Below are positions 17,829 to 27,062 of a stretch of DNA of 64,000 nucleotides, in pieces (position 1 is the stretch's first letter; every line of letters starts with the position of its first letter). Both the position numbers and the translations under genes were made by a program. The notes under the pieces were generated by a model that saw only the letters and a list, made by a program, of their open reading frames with translations, was not told the DNA's origin and did no database searches. This stretch comes from Butyrivibrio sp. (GTDB taxonomy: Bacteria > Bacillota > Clostridia > Lachnospirales > Lachnospiraceae). The stretch spans positions 124,001-188,000 of the forward strand of contig NZ_JAFRGN010000013.1 in assembly GCF_017433805.1 (NCBI RefSeq). The letters run 5' to 3'.

Positions 17829-17865
17829 AAGGATATCAGTTTACGAAAACTGATATCCTTTTTTC
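17829..17865 (+). terminator. Terminator of the acyl-CoA synthetase gene
   Basis: A 14-base stem AAGGATATCAGTTT / AAACTGATATCCTT with a four-base loop, followed by TTTTCG. Confidence 0.88.
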
Positions 17866-17953
17866 GTTAATAAATTAGTGATACTTAAAGCAAAAAAGTG
17901 TTAAGTAAAATGTAACAAAATTTAAAAAACAATTAAAAATATATTAAAAAACA

Positions 17954-17982
17954 TTTACAAGCTAAAACGTTTAAGTTAATAT
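17954..17982 (+). promoter_or_regulatory. Candidate promoter for the cellulase operon
   Basis: TTTACA at 17954-17959, a 17-base spacer and TAATAT at 17977-17982, about 200 bases before the GH9 start. Confidence 0.45.
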
Positions 17983-18126
17983 AAGTATTGAAATTTACTG
18001 ACAATTATGCCAGATGTATCTGAATATTACAAAAATGTAAAAGCTTTCAGAATACTACGAATATTGTAACAATTTCGAAATGAAGTATTTAAGCCATTTT
18101 CTCGGAAACTAGTTCTTGATTTTGAT

Positions 18127-18147
18127 GATATCTAGCGCGCAGATATC
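18127..18147 (+). promoter_or_regulatory. Inverted repeat in the GH9 leader
   Basis: GATATCT and its complement AGATATC separated by AGCGCGC, 23 bases before the ribosome site. It could be an operator or an RNA hairpin; there is no T-run. Confidence 0.4.
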
Positions 18148-18186
18148 GTTTAAATAACATAACAATTTAAGGAGGGAATGTGTTTT

Positions 18187-20664
18187 ATGCATAAAGTAAC
18201 AAAAACTTTTTGCAAAAAGGCATTGGTATGTTCGTTATCAGCTTTTATGGTGGTTGGAGGACTTAGTCTTCCTTCAGTAAATGTAAAGGCTGCTGGCAAC
18301 TACAATTATGGGGATGCGTTGGCGAAATCATTGTTGTTCTATCAGCTTCAGGAGTCAGGTAAGCTTTCAGAGGAAACCTTATCAAGAACTAACTGGAGAG
18401 CTGACTCAGGATTAAACGATGGTAGAGATAATGGCCTTGATCTTACAGGCGGATGGTATGATGCAGGTGATAACGTTAAGTTCAATCTGCCTATGGCATA
18501 TTCATCTATGATCCTTGGATGGTCATATCTTAACAATCCTAAGGCATATACCCAGTCAGGCCAGGAAAAGTGGATGCTCCACGACATTCAGTGGGCCAAT
18601 GACTATTTTGTAAAATGTAATCCAGATTCAAGTACTTACTACTATCAGGTAGGTGACGGCGGCAAGGATCACGGCTTCTGGGGAGCTCCAGAACTTGTTG
18701 AGCTCAAGATGGACAGACCTTCATACAAGGTAGATGACACTTCAGCTAATGGTGGTTCATGTGTTACAGGTGAAGCTGCAGCATCTCTTGCAGTTGCTTC
18801 TCTTGTATTCAAGAACTCTGATCCTTCACTTAGCGCTACATATTTAGCACACGCTAAGACTCTTTTCGGAATGGCAGAAAGAGCTAAGAGTGATGCAGGA
18901 TATACGGCTGCTAGCGGATTCTATACATCCTATAGTGGATTCTATGATGAGCTTGCACTTGCAGGCTGCTGGTTATACAAGGCTACAGGCGACAAGACTT
19001 ACCTTACAAAGGCTGAGCAGTATGCTGAGAACTTTGGTACAGAGTTCCAGGGCGGCACAGAAATGGCTTACTCATGGACAATGTCATGGGATGATACTCA
19101 CATGGGCGCTTGCCTTCTTCTTGCAGAACTTACAGGAAAAGATAAGTACTACACAGCTATCGAGAACAGTATCGATTGCTGGAATGGTAAGCTTGCAGGA
19201 TCAAATCCTATTACAATCAGCCCTGGCGGACTTTCATTCCTCAGCCAGTGGGGATCAGTTCGTTATGCTAACAACCAGGCTTTCATAGATGCAATCTATG
19301 TAGGACTTGATAAGGCTGACAGCCAGCACATTGCTGATGCTAATGCTTACATCGAGAGAACTGTTAACTACACACTTGGAAGTTCAGGACAGAACTTCAT
19401 GGTTGGTTACAACTCACAGTCACCTAAGAATCCTCACCACAGAGCAGCTCATGGTTGCTGGTCAAACAACCTCAATGCTGAGCCTAAGACATCAAGACAT
19501 ACACTTGTTGGTGCTGTTGTAGGTGGACCAAGTGGTGCTAACGACAGTTACGTTGACGATCGTAGCGATTATATCGCTAACGAAGTTGCTTGCGATTATA
19601 ATGCAGGCTTCACAGGCGCATGTGCATATCTCTATGAGAAGAATGGTTACGGCGCTGTAGCAACTCCAACTGCTATTGAGCAGACTGATGGAGGAGAGTT
19701 CGTTCTTAAGGCTGGCATCAATGCTCAGGATAAGAACAACAAGATCAACTTTGTTGAGATCAAGGCTGTTATCGAGAACCATACAGCTTGGCCAGCAAGA
19801 CTTTCAGATAACCTTACACTTCGTCTGTTCTTTGACCTTAGCGACGTTATCGCACAGGGCTACAAGGCTTCAGACATGACTGTTTCTACAACATACATGC
19901 AGCATAAGGTTAGAATTTCTGACTTCCAGCCTTCTGATCAGGCAGGTATCTACTACGTAGATGTTGACCTTACAGGCGCTCAGATCTATCCAGGCGGACA
20001 GAGCGAGTGCAAGTGCGAGCTTCAGCTCAGATTCACAGCTCCTGGTAAGTGGGATTATTCTAATAGCCCTTGCGTAAAGGGACTTGGCGGCACAAGCAAC
20101 AATCAGATGGCTACACCTAACGGAATGCAGCTCTTTGAGGGATCAAAGCTTGTACTTGGCGAAGGATATGCTCCAGAGCCTGTTGTAATTCCAGATCCAA
20201 TCGTTATCGTAGATCCTGATCCAGTAGATCCAGATCCTGTTGATCCTATCGAGCCAGATGATCCAGTAGATCCAGATCCAGTTGATCCAGTAGAGCCGGA
20301 TGATCCTATCGAGCCAGACGATCCAGTAGAGCCAGATGATCCAATCATCGTTCCAGATCCTGTTGTTACAGGCGACTTCAAGGCTGAGTACACACTCAAT
20401 AACTGGGGTTCAGGTTATCAGGTTCTTATCAAGGTTAAGAACGATACAGATAAGAGAACAAATTCTTGGGTACTTAAGGTTAACAAGAAGGATGTTGGTA
20501 TCGATTCAAGCTGGTGCGTAAACGTTGATGAAGATGCTAATTACTACATCATTACACCAATGTCATGGAACGCATCACTTGAGCCAGGCGGATCAACTGA
20601 ATTTGGTATTCAGGGATCAAGCCATCTTAACAACACTGTTGAGATTATTGCAGAAGCAAAATAA
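18187..20664 (+). CDS. Secreted GH9 cellulase with CBM3c and C-terminal CBM2
   Basis: 825 residues. A signal peptide (1 to about 35, ending NVKAAG) is followed by a GH9 domain to about 475 with the catalytic Asp pair in YDAGD (D92, D95) and the acid in [10 protein letters not shown] (E466). Then comes a CBM3c-like module (about 500-660), which in GH9 enzymes aids processive endoglucanase action, a Pro/Asp/Glu linker (about 662-727) and a CBM2-type cellulose-binding module (about 729-825, [13 protein letters not shown]). The ATG at 18187 is chosen because GGAGGG ends 10 bases upstream and the start MHK matches the next gene; the ATG at 18178 is 1 base from that site. No dockerin or sortase signal is seen, so it is free or cellulose-bound. 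Confidence 0.95.
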   Translation: MHKVTKTFCKKALVCSLSAFMVVGGLSLPSVNVKAAGNYNYGDALAKSLLFYQLQESGKLSEETLSRTNWRADSGLNDGRDNGLDLTGGWYDAGDNVKFNLPMAYSSMILGWSYLNNPKAYTQSGQEKWMLHDIQWANDYFVKCNPDSSTYYYQVGDGGKDHGFWGAPELVELKMDRPSYKVDDTSANGGSCVTGEAAASLAVASLVFKNSDPSLSATYLAHAKTLFGMAERAKSDAGYTAASGFYTSYSGFYDELALAGCWLYKATGDKTYLTKAEQYAENFGTEFQGGTEMAYSWTMSWDDTHMGACLLLAELTGKDKYYTAIENSIDCWNGKLAGSNPITISPGGLSFLSQWGSVRYANNQAFIDAIYVGLDKADSQHIADANAYIERTVNYTLGSSGQNFMVGYNSQSPKNPHHRAAHGCWSNNLNAEPKTSRHTLVGAVVGGPSGANDSYVDDRSDYIANEVACDYNAGFTGACAYLYEKNGYGAVATPTAIEQTDGGEFVLKAGINAQDKNNKINFVEIKAVIENHTAWPARLSDNLTLRLFFDLSDVIAQGYKASDMTVSTTYMQHKVRISDFQPSDQAGIYYVDVDLTGAQIYPGGQSECKCELQLRFTAPGKWDYSNSPCVKGLGGTSNNQMATPNGMQLFEGSKLVLGEGYAPEPVVIPDPIVIVDPDPVDPDPVDPIEPDDPVDPDPVDPVEPDDPIEPDDPVEPDDPIIVPDPVVTGDFKAEYTLNNWGSGYQVLIKVKNDTDKRTNSWVLKVNKKDVGIDSSWCVNVDEDANYYIITPMSWNASLEPGGSTEFGIQGSSHLNNTVEIIAEAK
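20193..20368 (+). repeat. Pro-Asp-Glu linker repeat in GH9
   Basis: The DNA alternates units reading GATCCAGTAGATCC and GAGCCAGATGATCC, encoding DP, DPVDP and EPDDP steps. It is a flexible acidic linker between CBM3c and CBM2. Reverse-strand Gly/Ser-rich frames here are shadows. Confidence 0.85.
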
Positions 20665-20674
20665 AAAACTTACA

Positions 20675-20710
20675 GTTATCGTCCACAGCCTTAGGGCTGT
20701 GGATGGTAAC
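20675..20710 (+). promoter_or_regulatory. Intercistronic hairpin between the two cellulase genes
   Basis: A 16-base-pair stem with two G-U pairs, GTTATCGTCCACAGCC / GGCTGTGGATGGTAAC, loop TTAG. No T-run follows, so termination is unlikely. It lies between the GH9 stop and the GH5 ribosome site and may guide RNA processing or protect the upstream message. Confidence 0.6.
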
Positions 20711-20732
20711 AAATTATATGGAGGGTTAGTCA

Positions 20733-22556
20733 ATGCATAAGAGCACTAAATCTTATGGCAAAAAAGCATTGATTGGAGCACTGTCAGCTGTACTTGTACT
20801 TACAGGCTTTGGCGGCTTAACTATTGGAGCAAATGCAGCAGAAACTAGCAACTATGCTAGCTCAGCAGCTACAAATTTAACAACTGAATATACCATCAAT
20901 AACTGGGGCTCAGGTTATCAAGTTCTTATCAAGGTTAAAAATGATACAACTAAGAGAGCTGATAGCTGGACTCTTAACGTAAGCAAAAATGATGTTGGAA
21001 TAGATTCTAGCTGGAATGTAAAGATTAAAGAAGATGGAAATTATTATGTTATCACTCCTATGGAGTGGAACAGTGTAATTGAGCCAGGACAGGCTGTAGA
21101 ATTCGGTATTCAGGGTTCTAGCCATATTGGTTCTAAGGTAGAAATTCTTGTAAATGGACAGGCTTCTGCATCAGAGCCAGATGAGCCAATCATCGTTGAG
21201 CCTGATCCAGATCCAGTTGATCCTGATGAACCAATTATCGTTGTTCCTGATCCTGATCCAGTTCCAGACCCAACTCCAATTGAGCACGGTGATGCTATTG
21301 TTGGTGATGACTGGCTTCATACAGATGGACATAGAATCCTTGATCAGTATGGTAACGAAGTATATCTTACAGGTGCTAACTGGTTTGGCTTTAACTGCTC
21401 AGAGAGAGTATTCCATGGACTTTGGAGCGCTAACATGAAAACAGTTGTAGAAGGTATGGCTGATCACGGTATTAACCTTGTGAGAGTACCTATTTCTACA
21501 GAGCTTTTATTTGAGTGGAAGTCAGGCAAGAACGTTAAAGTTAACGTAAACACTTATGCAAATCCTGAGCTTAAAAGAGCTGACGGCTCTGACATGGGCT
21601 CAAGAGAAATCTTTGATGTTTTCCTTGCTCTTTGCAAAGAAAATGGTATCAAGGTAATGATGGACTGCCACAGTGCAGATGCCAATAACTCAGGTCACAA
21701 TTACAATGTATGGTATGGCCCTAAGGGCTTTACAACAGCGGATTGGATCGAGGGATGGACATGGTTTGTTAATGAGTACAAGAATGATGATACAATCATC
21801 GCTTGCGACCTTAAGAACGAGCCTCACGGCAAATTCTCACAGTCTGAAGCAGTATCTGCTAAGTGGGATGATTCTACAGATGAGAACAACTGGAGATATG
21901 CAGCAAGCCGTTGCGGTAAGGCAATCCTTGCAGTTAATCCTAAGCTTCTTATCATGGTAGAAGGTATTGAGGAGACTCCAAGAGCAGGATATGACTATAA
22001 TTCCGGCACACAGGATCCTAACGCTACAGAAGATCAGCTCAAGTATTACGGCGGCTGGTGGGGTGGAAACCTCAGAAATGCTGGCGAATATCCTGTAGAC
22101 CTCGGTGCATACCAGAGTCAGCTCGTATATTCACCTCATGACTACGGCCCACTTGTATATGAGCAGTCATGGTTCAAGAAGGACTTCTCTGAAAAGACTC
22201 TTCTCAATGACGTTTGGTATGACAGCTGGTTCTATCTTCAGGACAAAGACATTGCACCACTTCTTATCGGCGAGTGGGGCGGATTCATGGATGGCGGCAG
22301 CAATGAGAAGTACCTTAACATTATGGCCGAGTTCATTGCCAAGAATCACATCAATCATACCTTCTGGTGCATCAATCCTAACTCTGGTGACACAGGCGGA
22401 CTTCTTGAAGGCGACTGGGTAACATGGGATGCTGCCAAGTACAACATGATGAAAAAGACTCTTTGGTCAGATTCACGTACTGGCAATTTTGTAGGTCTTG
22501 ACCATGAGATTCCACTTGGATCAAAGGGTGAGACAGTAACAGCTTACTATAGATAA
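20733..22556 (+). CDS. Secreted GH5 endoglucanase with N-terminal CBM2
   Basis: 607 residues. A signal peptide (1 to about 35, ending GANAA) is followed by a CBM2-type module (about 47-145) nearly the same as that ending GH9, an acidic Pro linker (146-185), and a GH5 catalytic domain (about 190-605). The acid/base is E363 in LKNEPHG and the nucleophile is E514 in [25 protein letters not shown] at the domain start suggests subfamily GH5_1, from memory. It hydrolyses internal beta-1,4-glucan bonds outside the cell. TGGAGGG precedes the ATG, 68 bases after GH9, so the two form one operon and likely act together. Confidence 0.94.
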   Translation: MHKSTKSYGKKALIGALSAVLVLTGFGGLTIGANAAETSNYASSAATNLTTEYTINNWGSGYQVLIKVKNDTTKRADSWTLNVSKNDVGIDSSWNVKIKEDGNYYVITPMEWNSVIEPGQAVEFGIQGSSHIGSKVEILVNGQASASEPDEPIIVEPDPDPVDPDEPIIVVPDPDPVPDPTPIEHGDAIVGDDWLHTDGHRILDQYGNEVYLTGANWFGFNCSERVFHGLWSANMKTVVEGMADHGINLVRVPISTELLFEWKSGKNVKVNVNTYANPELKRADGSDMGSREIFDVFLALCKENGIKVMMDCHSADANNSGHNYNVWYGPKGFTTADWIEGWTWFVNEYKNDDTIIACDLKNEPHGKFSQSEAVSAKWDDSTDENNWRYAASRCGKAILAVNPKLLIMVEGIEETPRAGYDYNSGTQDPNATEDQLKYYGGWWGGNLRNAGEYPVDLGAYQSQLVYSPHDYGPLVYEQSWFKKDFSEKTLLNDVWYDSWFYLQDKDIAPLLIGEWGGFMDGGSNEKYLNIMAEFIAKNHINHTFWCINPNSGDTGGLLEGDWVTWDAAKYNMMKKTLWSDSRTGNFVGLDHEIPLGSKGETVTAYYR

Positions 22557-22583
22557 TATCTTTTCTTCATACACTTTCAAAAG

Positions 22584-22619
22584 TACCAGTCACTGCGGAC
22601 ACCGCAGTGGCTGGTATTT
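22584..22619 (+). terminator. Terminator of the cellulase operon
   Basis: A 15-base stem TACCAGTCACTGCGG / CCGCAGTGGCTGGTA with loop ACA. The following T-run is short (TTTC), so efficiency may be moderate. Confidence 0.7.
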
Positions 22620-22625
22620 CATGTA

Positions 22626-22653
22626 GTGACTTTTTATACTATAAAGCTATAAT
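22626..22653 (+). promoter_or_regulatory. Candidate dut promoter
   Basis: GTGACT at 22626-22631, a 16-base spacer and a consensus TATAAT at 22648-22653, 60 bases before the dut start. Confidence 0.45.
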
Positions 22654-22713
22654 AGAAATTGAATGTTTATGATAAAATAATACATAATTTTAAATTAGAA
22701 ACTGGGGAGTAAC

Positions 22714-23151
22714 ATGAACAAAACAATAAAGATCAAATATTTTAACGACAAGATTGAGAAACTTCAGTATATAGATGGCAAATCTGACTGGATAGACCTT
22801 AGGAGCGCTGAGGATATTGACCTCAAGCAGGGAGAATTTAAGCTTGTTCCACTTGGAATAGCAATGGAGATTCCAGAGGGCTATGAAGCACATGTAGTGC
22901 CTAGAAGCTCAACCTTCAAGAACTTTGGAGTAATACAGGCCAACAGCATGGGCGTTATCGATCACTCATATTGCGGAGATAATGATCAGTGGTTTATGCC
23001 TGTAATTGCTATGCGCGATACACATATCAGCTTTAATGATCGTATTTGCCAGTTCCGCATTATGGAGAATCAGCCTCACATTGATTTTGAGGAATGTGAT
23101 CACCTTGAAGGCGCTGATAGAGGCGGTTTTGGTTCAACAGGCAAGAACTGA
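22714..23151 (+). CDS. dut: dUTP diphosphatase
   Basis: 145 residues, a trimeric all-beta dUTPase that hydrolyses dUTP to dUMP and diphosphate, keeping uracil out of DNA and feeding dTMP synthesis. The five motifs are visible: DLRSAED near 28, PRSST near 64, [12 protein letters not shown] near 80 with the catalytic Asp, RICQFRI near 110, and the P-loop-like [10 protein letters not shown] at the end. Length is normal. CTGGGGAG precedes the ATG. A strong separate promoter for gltX follows, so it is probably monocistronic. Confidence 0.94.
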   Translation: MNKTIKIKYFNDKIEKLQYIDGKSDWIDLRSAEDIDLKQGEFKLVPLGIAMEIPEGYEAHVVPRSSTFKNFGVIQANSMGVIDHSYCGDNDQWFMPVIAMRDTHISFNDRICQFRIMENQPHIDFEECDHLEGADRGGFGSTGKN

Positions 23152-23170
23152 TATTTTGTTAATAGTTCTT

Positions 23171-23199
23171 TTGACACTTGTATAAGATTGTGCTATAAA
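23171..23199 (+). promoter_or_regulatory. Strong predicted gltX promoter
   Basis: Consensus TTGACA at 23171-23176, a 17-base spacer and TATAAA at 23194-23199. The leader is about 80 bases. Confidence 0.8.
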
Positions 23200-23284
23200 A
23201 GAAACTTGCGGCATATTTGAATTACCTGTTTAGATATGTATAAATTGGTATAAACTTAAATTTTATTTTATATAGGAGAAAACA

Positions 23285-24748
23285 ATGAAAATTCGTACAA
23301 GATATGCACCAAGCCCAACAGGCCGTATGCATGTAGGAAATCTTAGAACAGCTCTTTATGCTTACCTTATTTCCAAGCATGAGGGTGGAGACTATATCCT
23401 TAGAATTGAGGATACTGACCAGGAGCGTTTTGTAGAGGGCGCAACTGAGATTATCTATCAGACACTTAAGGATACAGGACTTGTTCATGATGAAGGTCCA
23501 GATATCGGTGGCCCAGTAGGTCCTTATGTTCAGAGTGAGAGACAGAAGGCCGGTATTTACATGCAGTATGCCAAGGAGCTTGTAGACAAGGGCGAGGCTT
23601 ATTACTGTTTCTGTGATGAGGAGAGACTTGCTACTCTTGTACAGGAGATAGATGATGGCAACGGTGGCAAGAAGCAGATCAGTGTTTATGACAAGCACTG
23701 CCTCCACTTATCCAAGGAAGAGGTTGAGAAGAACCTTGCTGAGGGTAAGCCATTTGTTATCAGACAGAATAACCCAACAGAGGGTACAACTACATTCCAT
23801 GATGAACTTTACGGAGATGTAACAGTTGAGAACAAAGAGCTTGATGACATGATCCTTATCAAGTCAGATGGTTATCCAACATATAACTTTGCTAACGTTG
23901 TTGATGATCACCTTATGGGAATCACACACGTTGTTCGTGGTAACGAGTATATTTCTTCATCACCTAAGTACAACAGACTTTATGATGCATTTGGATGGGA
24001 AGTTCCTAAGTATATTCACTGCCCACTTATCACTGATGAGGAGCACCACAAGCTCTCTAAGAGAAGCGGACATTCTTCATTCGAGGATCTTATCGAGCAG
24101 GGCTTTATTGCAGAGGCAGTTGTTAACTTTGTAGCTCTTCTTGGATGGTCACCAGATGACAACCAGGAGATCATGAGCCTTCAGGAGCTTATTGAGAAGT
24201 TTGATTATACACGTATCAACAAGTCACCTGCTGTATTTGACTATACTAAGCTCAAATGGATGAACGGTGAGTATCTCAAGGCTATGGATGAGGATAAGTT
24301 CTTTGAGATGGCTAAGCCTTATCTTGAGAAAGTTATCAAGAAGCCTCTTGATCTTAAGAAAATTTCTAACATGGTTAAGACTCGTATCGAGATCTTCCCT
24401 GATATCGAGGGTATGGTAGATTTCTTTGAGGAGATGCCTGAGTATGATACAGCTATCTTTGCTCACAAGAAGATGAAGACTAACGAGGAGACATCACTTG
24501 CAGTTCTCAAAGAGGTACTTCCACTTCTTGAGGCACATGATGATTACACTAACGATTCTCTGTTTGCTCTTTTGTCAGATTACATCAAGTCTCACGAGTA
24601 CAAGAATGGTTACGTTCTCTGGCCAGTAAGAATTGCTGTATGTGGTAAGGAGATGACTCCATGTGGAGCTACTGAACTCATGGAAGTTATCGGTAAGGAC
24701 GAGACAATCGCCAGAATTAAGAAGAGTATTGCACTTCTTGAGAAATAA
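23285..24748 (+). CDS. gltX: Glutamyl-tRNA synthetase
   Basis: 487 residues, a class I synthetase that charges tRNA-Glu (and often tRNA-Gln in Gram-positives). The HIGH signature is HVGN (residues 17-20, within [17 protein letters not shown]) and the KMSKS signature is KLSKR near residue 256 ([12 protein letters not shown]). The C-terminal helical anticodon-binding region is complete. TAGGAGA lies 6 bases before the ATG. Its 3' end overlaps the helicase frame that follows. GltX is the known target of HipA kinase in E. coli; a HipA homologue lies at the window start. Confidence 0.95.
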   Translation: MKIRTRYAPSPTGRMHVGNLRTALYAYLISKHEGGDYILRIEDTDQERFVEGATEIIYQTLKDTGLVHDEGPDIGGPVGPYVQSERQKAGIYMQYAKELVDKGEAYYCFCDEERLATLVQEIDDGNGGKKQISVYDKHCLHLSKEEVEKNLAEGKPFVIRQNNPTEGTTTFHDELYGDVTVENKELDDMILIKSDGYPTYNFANVVDDHLMGITHVVRGNEYISSSPKYNRLYDAFGWEVPKYIHCPLITDEEHHKLSKRSGHSSFEDLIEQGFIAEAVVNFVALLGWSPDDNQEIMSLQELIEKFDYTRINKSPAVFDYTKLKWMNGEYLKAMDEDKFFEMAKPYLEKVIKKPLDLKKISNMVKTRIEIFPDIEGMVDFFEEMPEYDTAIFAHKKMKTNEETSLAVLKEVLPLLEAHDDYTNDSLFALLSDYIKSHEYKNGYVLWPVRIAVCGKEMTPCGATELMEVIGKDETIARIKKSIALLEK

Positions 24749-26648
24749 TATAAATGGTAATGCCGCTCAGATGGAGGCTATTCTCCATAAAGATGGCCCT
24801 GCAATGGTTCTTGCAGGGCCAGGGAGCGGCAAAACCTTTGTTATAGTACAAAGACTAAAGCATTTGATCGAGGAGTGTTCAGTAGATCCTTCATCAGTTT
24901 TAGTAATAACCTTCACGAAAGCTGCAGCAATAGAGATGCAGCACAGATTCTATAAGATTACAGATTCTCTTTATCCTGAGGTGTGTTTTGGCACATTTCA
25001 TTCTGTTTTTTATCAGATAATTCGTCAATCGAATCCATCTAATAAACTTAAAATAGCCAGTGAGAAAGATAAGTACAGATTTGTTAAGGATATTATCCTC
25101 AAATTATCGTCTGTGCATGATATTGATAAACAGGAATGTACTGATGCTGTTGAAATGATAGGGGATATTATCTCTGAAATTTCCAGGATCAAGAATACTG
25201 GAGAAGCACCTGATAAGCATCAGGAAAGCGTTCCATTATCTAAATATTTTACAGCTATTTACAATGAATATAATGAGCTACTTAGAGAGTTTGGTCTGAT
25301 TGATTTTGATGACATGATTCTTCGCTGCTACGAGCTTTTACAAAAAGATAAAAGCCTTCTTGATATGTGGAGCAGGAGATTTAAGTATGTTCTAATCGAT
25401 GAGTATCAGGATATAAATCTCATGCAGTATAAGGTTATAAGGCTTCTGTGCAGGACTAATAATCTCTTTGTTGTAGGAGATGATGACCAGTCTATATATG
25501 GCTTTAGAGGCTCTGACCCTGGAATAATGCAGAAGTTCACAGAGCAGTTTGAAGGGCAGAGTCCTAAAATCATAAATTTAAATATCAACTATAGATGCGC
25601 AAAAATAATATTATACGCATCGAATGATCTTATAAAAGAAAACATCATACGACTTAATAAGGAGCTAAGGCCTGACACAGCAAGCCCTAATGGCTTTGTT
25701 TATCCCAGAAAGTATATAAATAAAAAGCATCAAAGCGCAGCCATTATCAAGTTTCTCAAGGATAATATGGATAAACTTGATACCATAGCTTTTATTTTCA
25801 GGACTAATTCAGAAGCTCTTGCACTGGCTGGAGAGTGTAAGATGTACGGGATTCCTACTAATCTTGATAATTACGCTAAGTCTTTTACCGATTCTCCAGC
25901 TGTTAAGCTATGCGAGAGCTACCTAAGGTTTGCATATGAGGGCAAAAAGAGGGAGTTCTTTTTACGGATTATGAATAACCCCAACAGATATATCAGCAGA
26001 AGTGCGTTATCCAAGGATGCGGTAAGCGAAGCTGAGCTATTAAAGTATTATCGTGGTAATCATGAGAGGATAAAAGAAATTGAAAAGCTATTCAGACAGA
26101 TAAACATGATAGCTCATATGAGACCAGCTCTTTCCATAAGGTTTCTGAGAAATGAGATTGGTATAGATAAGCTCTTTTCAAAGGAGATAAGCGCACTTGA
26201 TGAGCTGAGCGAGCTGTCAAAAAAGATTCCTGATAATACGCTTTTATTAAAAGAACTGGACAGGATAAAGGAAGAAAGTATTGATACAGACTCAAAGGGC
26301 AAGGCTGTAAATAAAGGAAAGTGTGTAAGACTCCTAACAATGCACGGATCTAAGGGGCTTGAGTTTGATATAGTATGGCTCCCAGGTCTGAATGAAGGCG
26401 TTATTCCAAGCAGAAGCTCAGTTACAAAGGAGCAGATAGAAGAAGAGCGCCGAATGCTCTATGTCGGAATGACAAGGGCTAAATCAGCGCTCATAATGTC
26501 GTATTGTACCGGAAATAGTGAGAATCCGATGCTACCTTCAAGGTTCCTAAGGCCCCTCAGGCATTTATGGGAAAAAAATTATTCTTCTCCGTCAAGTCCT
26601 TCTTCTGGGAGCTCTACGAGCTCATCGAACTCAACATCGTCAAGATAG
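24738..26648 (+). CDS. UvrD/PcrA-type superfamily 1 DNA helicase
   Basis: About 636 residues, a 3'-5' DNA helicase. Motifs in order are Walker A AGPGSGKT near residue 25, [13 protein letters not shown], the DEYQD box near 219, [28 protein letters not shown] and [12 protein letters not shown]. The N-terminal Q-motif region [10 protein letters not shown] must be included, and the nearest start that does so is TTG at 24738, overlapping gltX by 11 bases; other starts (TTG 24729, ATG 24771) are possible and the ribosome site is weak, so coupling to gltX is likely. The last 23 residues are Ser-rich and lie antisense to the next gene. Shorter than full UvrD (about 720). Confidence 0.88.
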   Translation: MRNNINGNAAQMEAILHKDGPAMVLAGPGSGKTFVIVQRLKHLIEECSVDPSSVLVITFTKAAAIEMQHRFYKITDSLYPEVCFGTFHSVFYQIIRQSNPSNKLKIASEKDKYRFVKDIILKLSSVHDIDKQECTDAVEMIGDIISEISRIKNTGEAPDKHQESVPLSKYFTAIYNEYNELLREFGLIDFDDMILRCYELLQKDKSLLDMWSRRFKYVLIDEYQDINLMQYKVIRLLCRTNNLFVVGDDDQSIYGFRGSDPGIMQKFTEQFEGQSPKIINLNINYRCAKIILYASNDLIKENIIRLNKELRPDTASPNGFVYPRKYINKKHQSAAIIKFLKDNMDKLDTIAFIFRTNSEALALAGECKMYGIPTNLDNYAKSFTDSPAVKLCESYLRFAYEGKKREFFLRIMNNPNRYISRSALSKDAVSEAELLKYYRGNHERIKEIEKLFRQINMIAHMRPALSIRFLRNEIGIDKLFSKEISALDELSELSKKIPDNTLLLKELDRIKEESIDTDSKGKAVNKGKCVRLLTMHGSKGLEFDIVWLPGLNEGVIPSRSSVTKEQIEEERRMLYVGMTRAKSALIMSYCTGNSENPMLPSRFLRPLRHLWEKNYSSPSSPSSGSSTSSSNSTSSR

Positions 26649-26941
26649 AGGTCAAAAGCTTCTGATACAGCCTCGTACTCAGCATCATCACTTATATAGC
26701 CAAGTTCAGGCTCTTTATCTGATCCATCCCAGATAAATTCATAGAACCAGACATTTCCATCATGATTCTGACCATTTTTATCAAGTGGTAAAAGAACTAT
26801 GTAATCTTTATCGTTAACAGTAAGCACGATCATAATGGCGCAATTAACGATTTCGCCGTGATCAAGCTCGATTTCAACTGTTTCCTGCTCGCCATTCTCG
26901 ATTCTGGTGTTCATTTCGGTTGCAATCTTAGAAAATTCCAT
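26579..26941 (-). CDS. DUF1292 family protein
   Basis: 120 residues, very acidic, of the DUF1292 (YrzB-like) family found across Firmicutes; function unknown. Visible family features are the beta-strand core IVLTVNDKDYIVLLPLD and the closing acidic tail [19 protein letters not shown] lies 7 bases before the ATG. Its 3' end overlaps the helicase gene tail-to-tail by 70 bases. Confidence 0.85.
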   Translation of the reverse strand: MEFSKIATEMNTRIENGEQETVEIELDHGEIVNCAIMIVLTVNDKDYIVLLPLDKNGQNHDGNVWFYEFIWDGSDKEPELGYISDDAEYEAVSEAFDLYLDDVEFDELVELPEEGLDGEE

Positions 26942-27062
26942 ATTTTATGCCTCCTTGTGGAATTTGTTCTCGTATATGTCGATTATAGCATAGTTTATTA
27001 GCATATAAAGCTTTTTTGTGGTAAAATATTACGGCATATGTGAAAGATTGGGAGTATGAAAA

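Larger units (their letters stand above)
17866..18186 (+). other. AT-rich leader region upstream of the GH9 cellulase
   Basis: About 320 bases without a gene. It holds a candidate promoter at 17954-17982, two small inverted repeats (TTACAAAAATGTAA, ATTGTAACAAT) and a hairpin at 18127-18147. If the promoter is correct the mRNA leader is close to 200 bases. No riboswitch class is recognised. Confidence 0.5.

Noticed and set aside
20103..20399. A reverse-strand Gly/Ser/Thr repeat frame resembling collagen-like protein.
   Set aside because: It is the antisense of the GH9 acidic linker and its surrounding domains.
26579..26648. A Ser-rich C-terminal domain on the helicase.
   Set aside because: Its composition is explained by antisense overlap with the acidic tail of the neighbouring gene.
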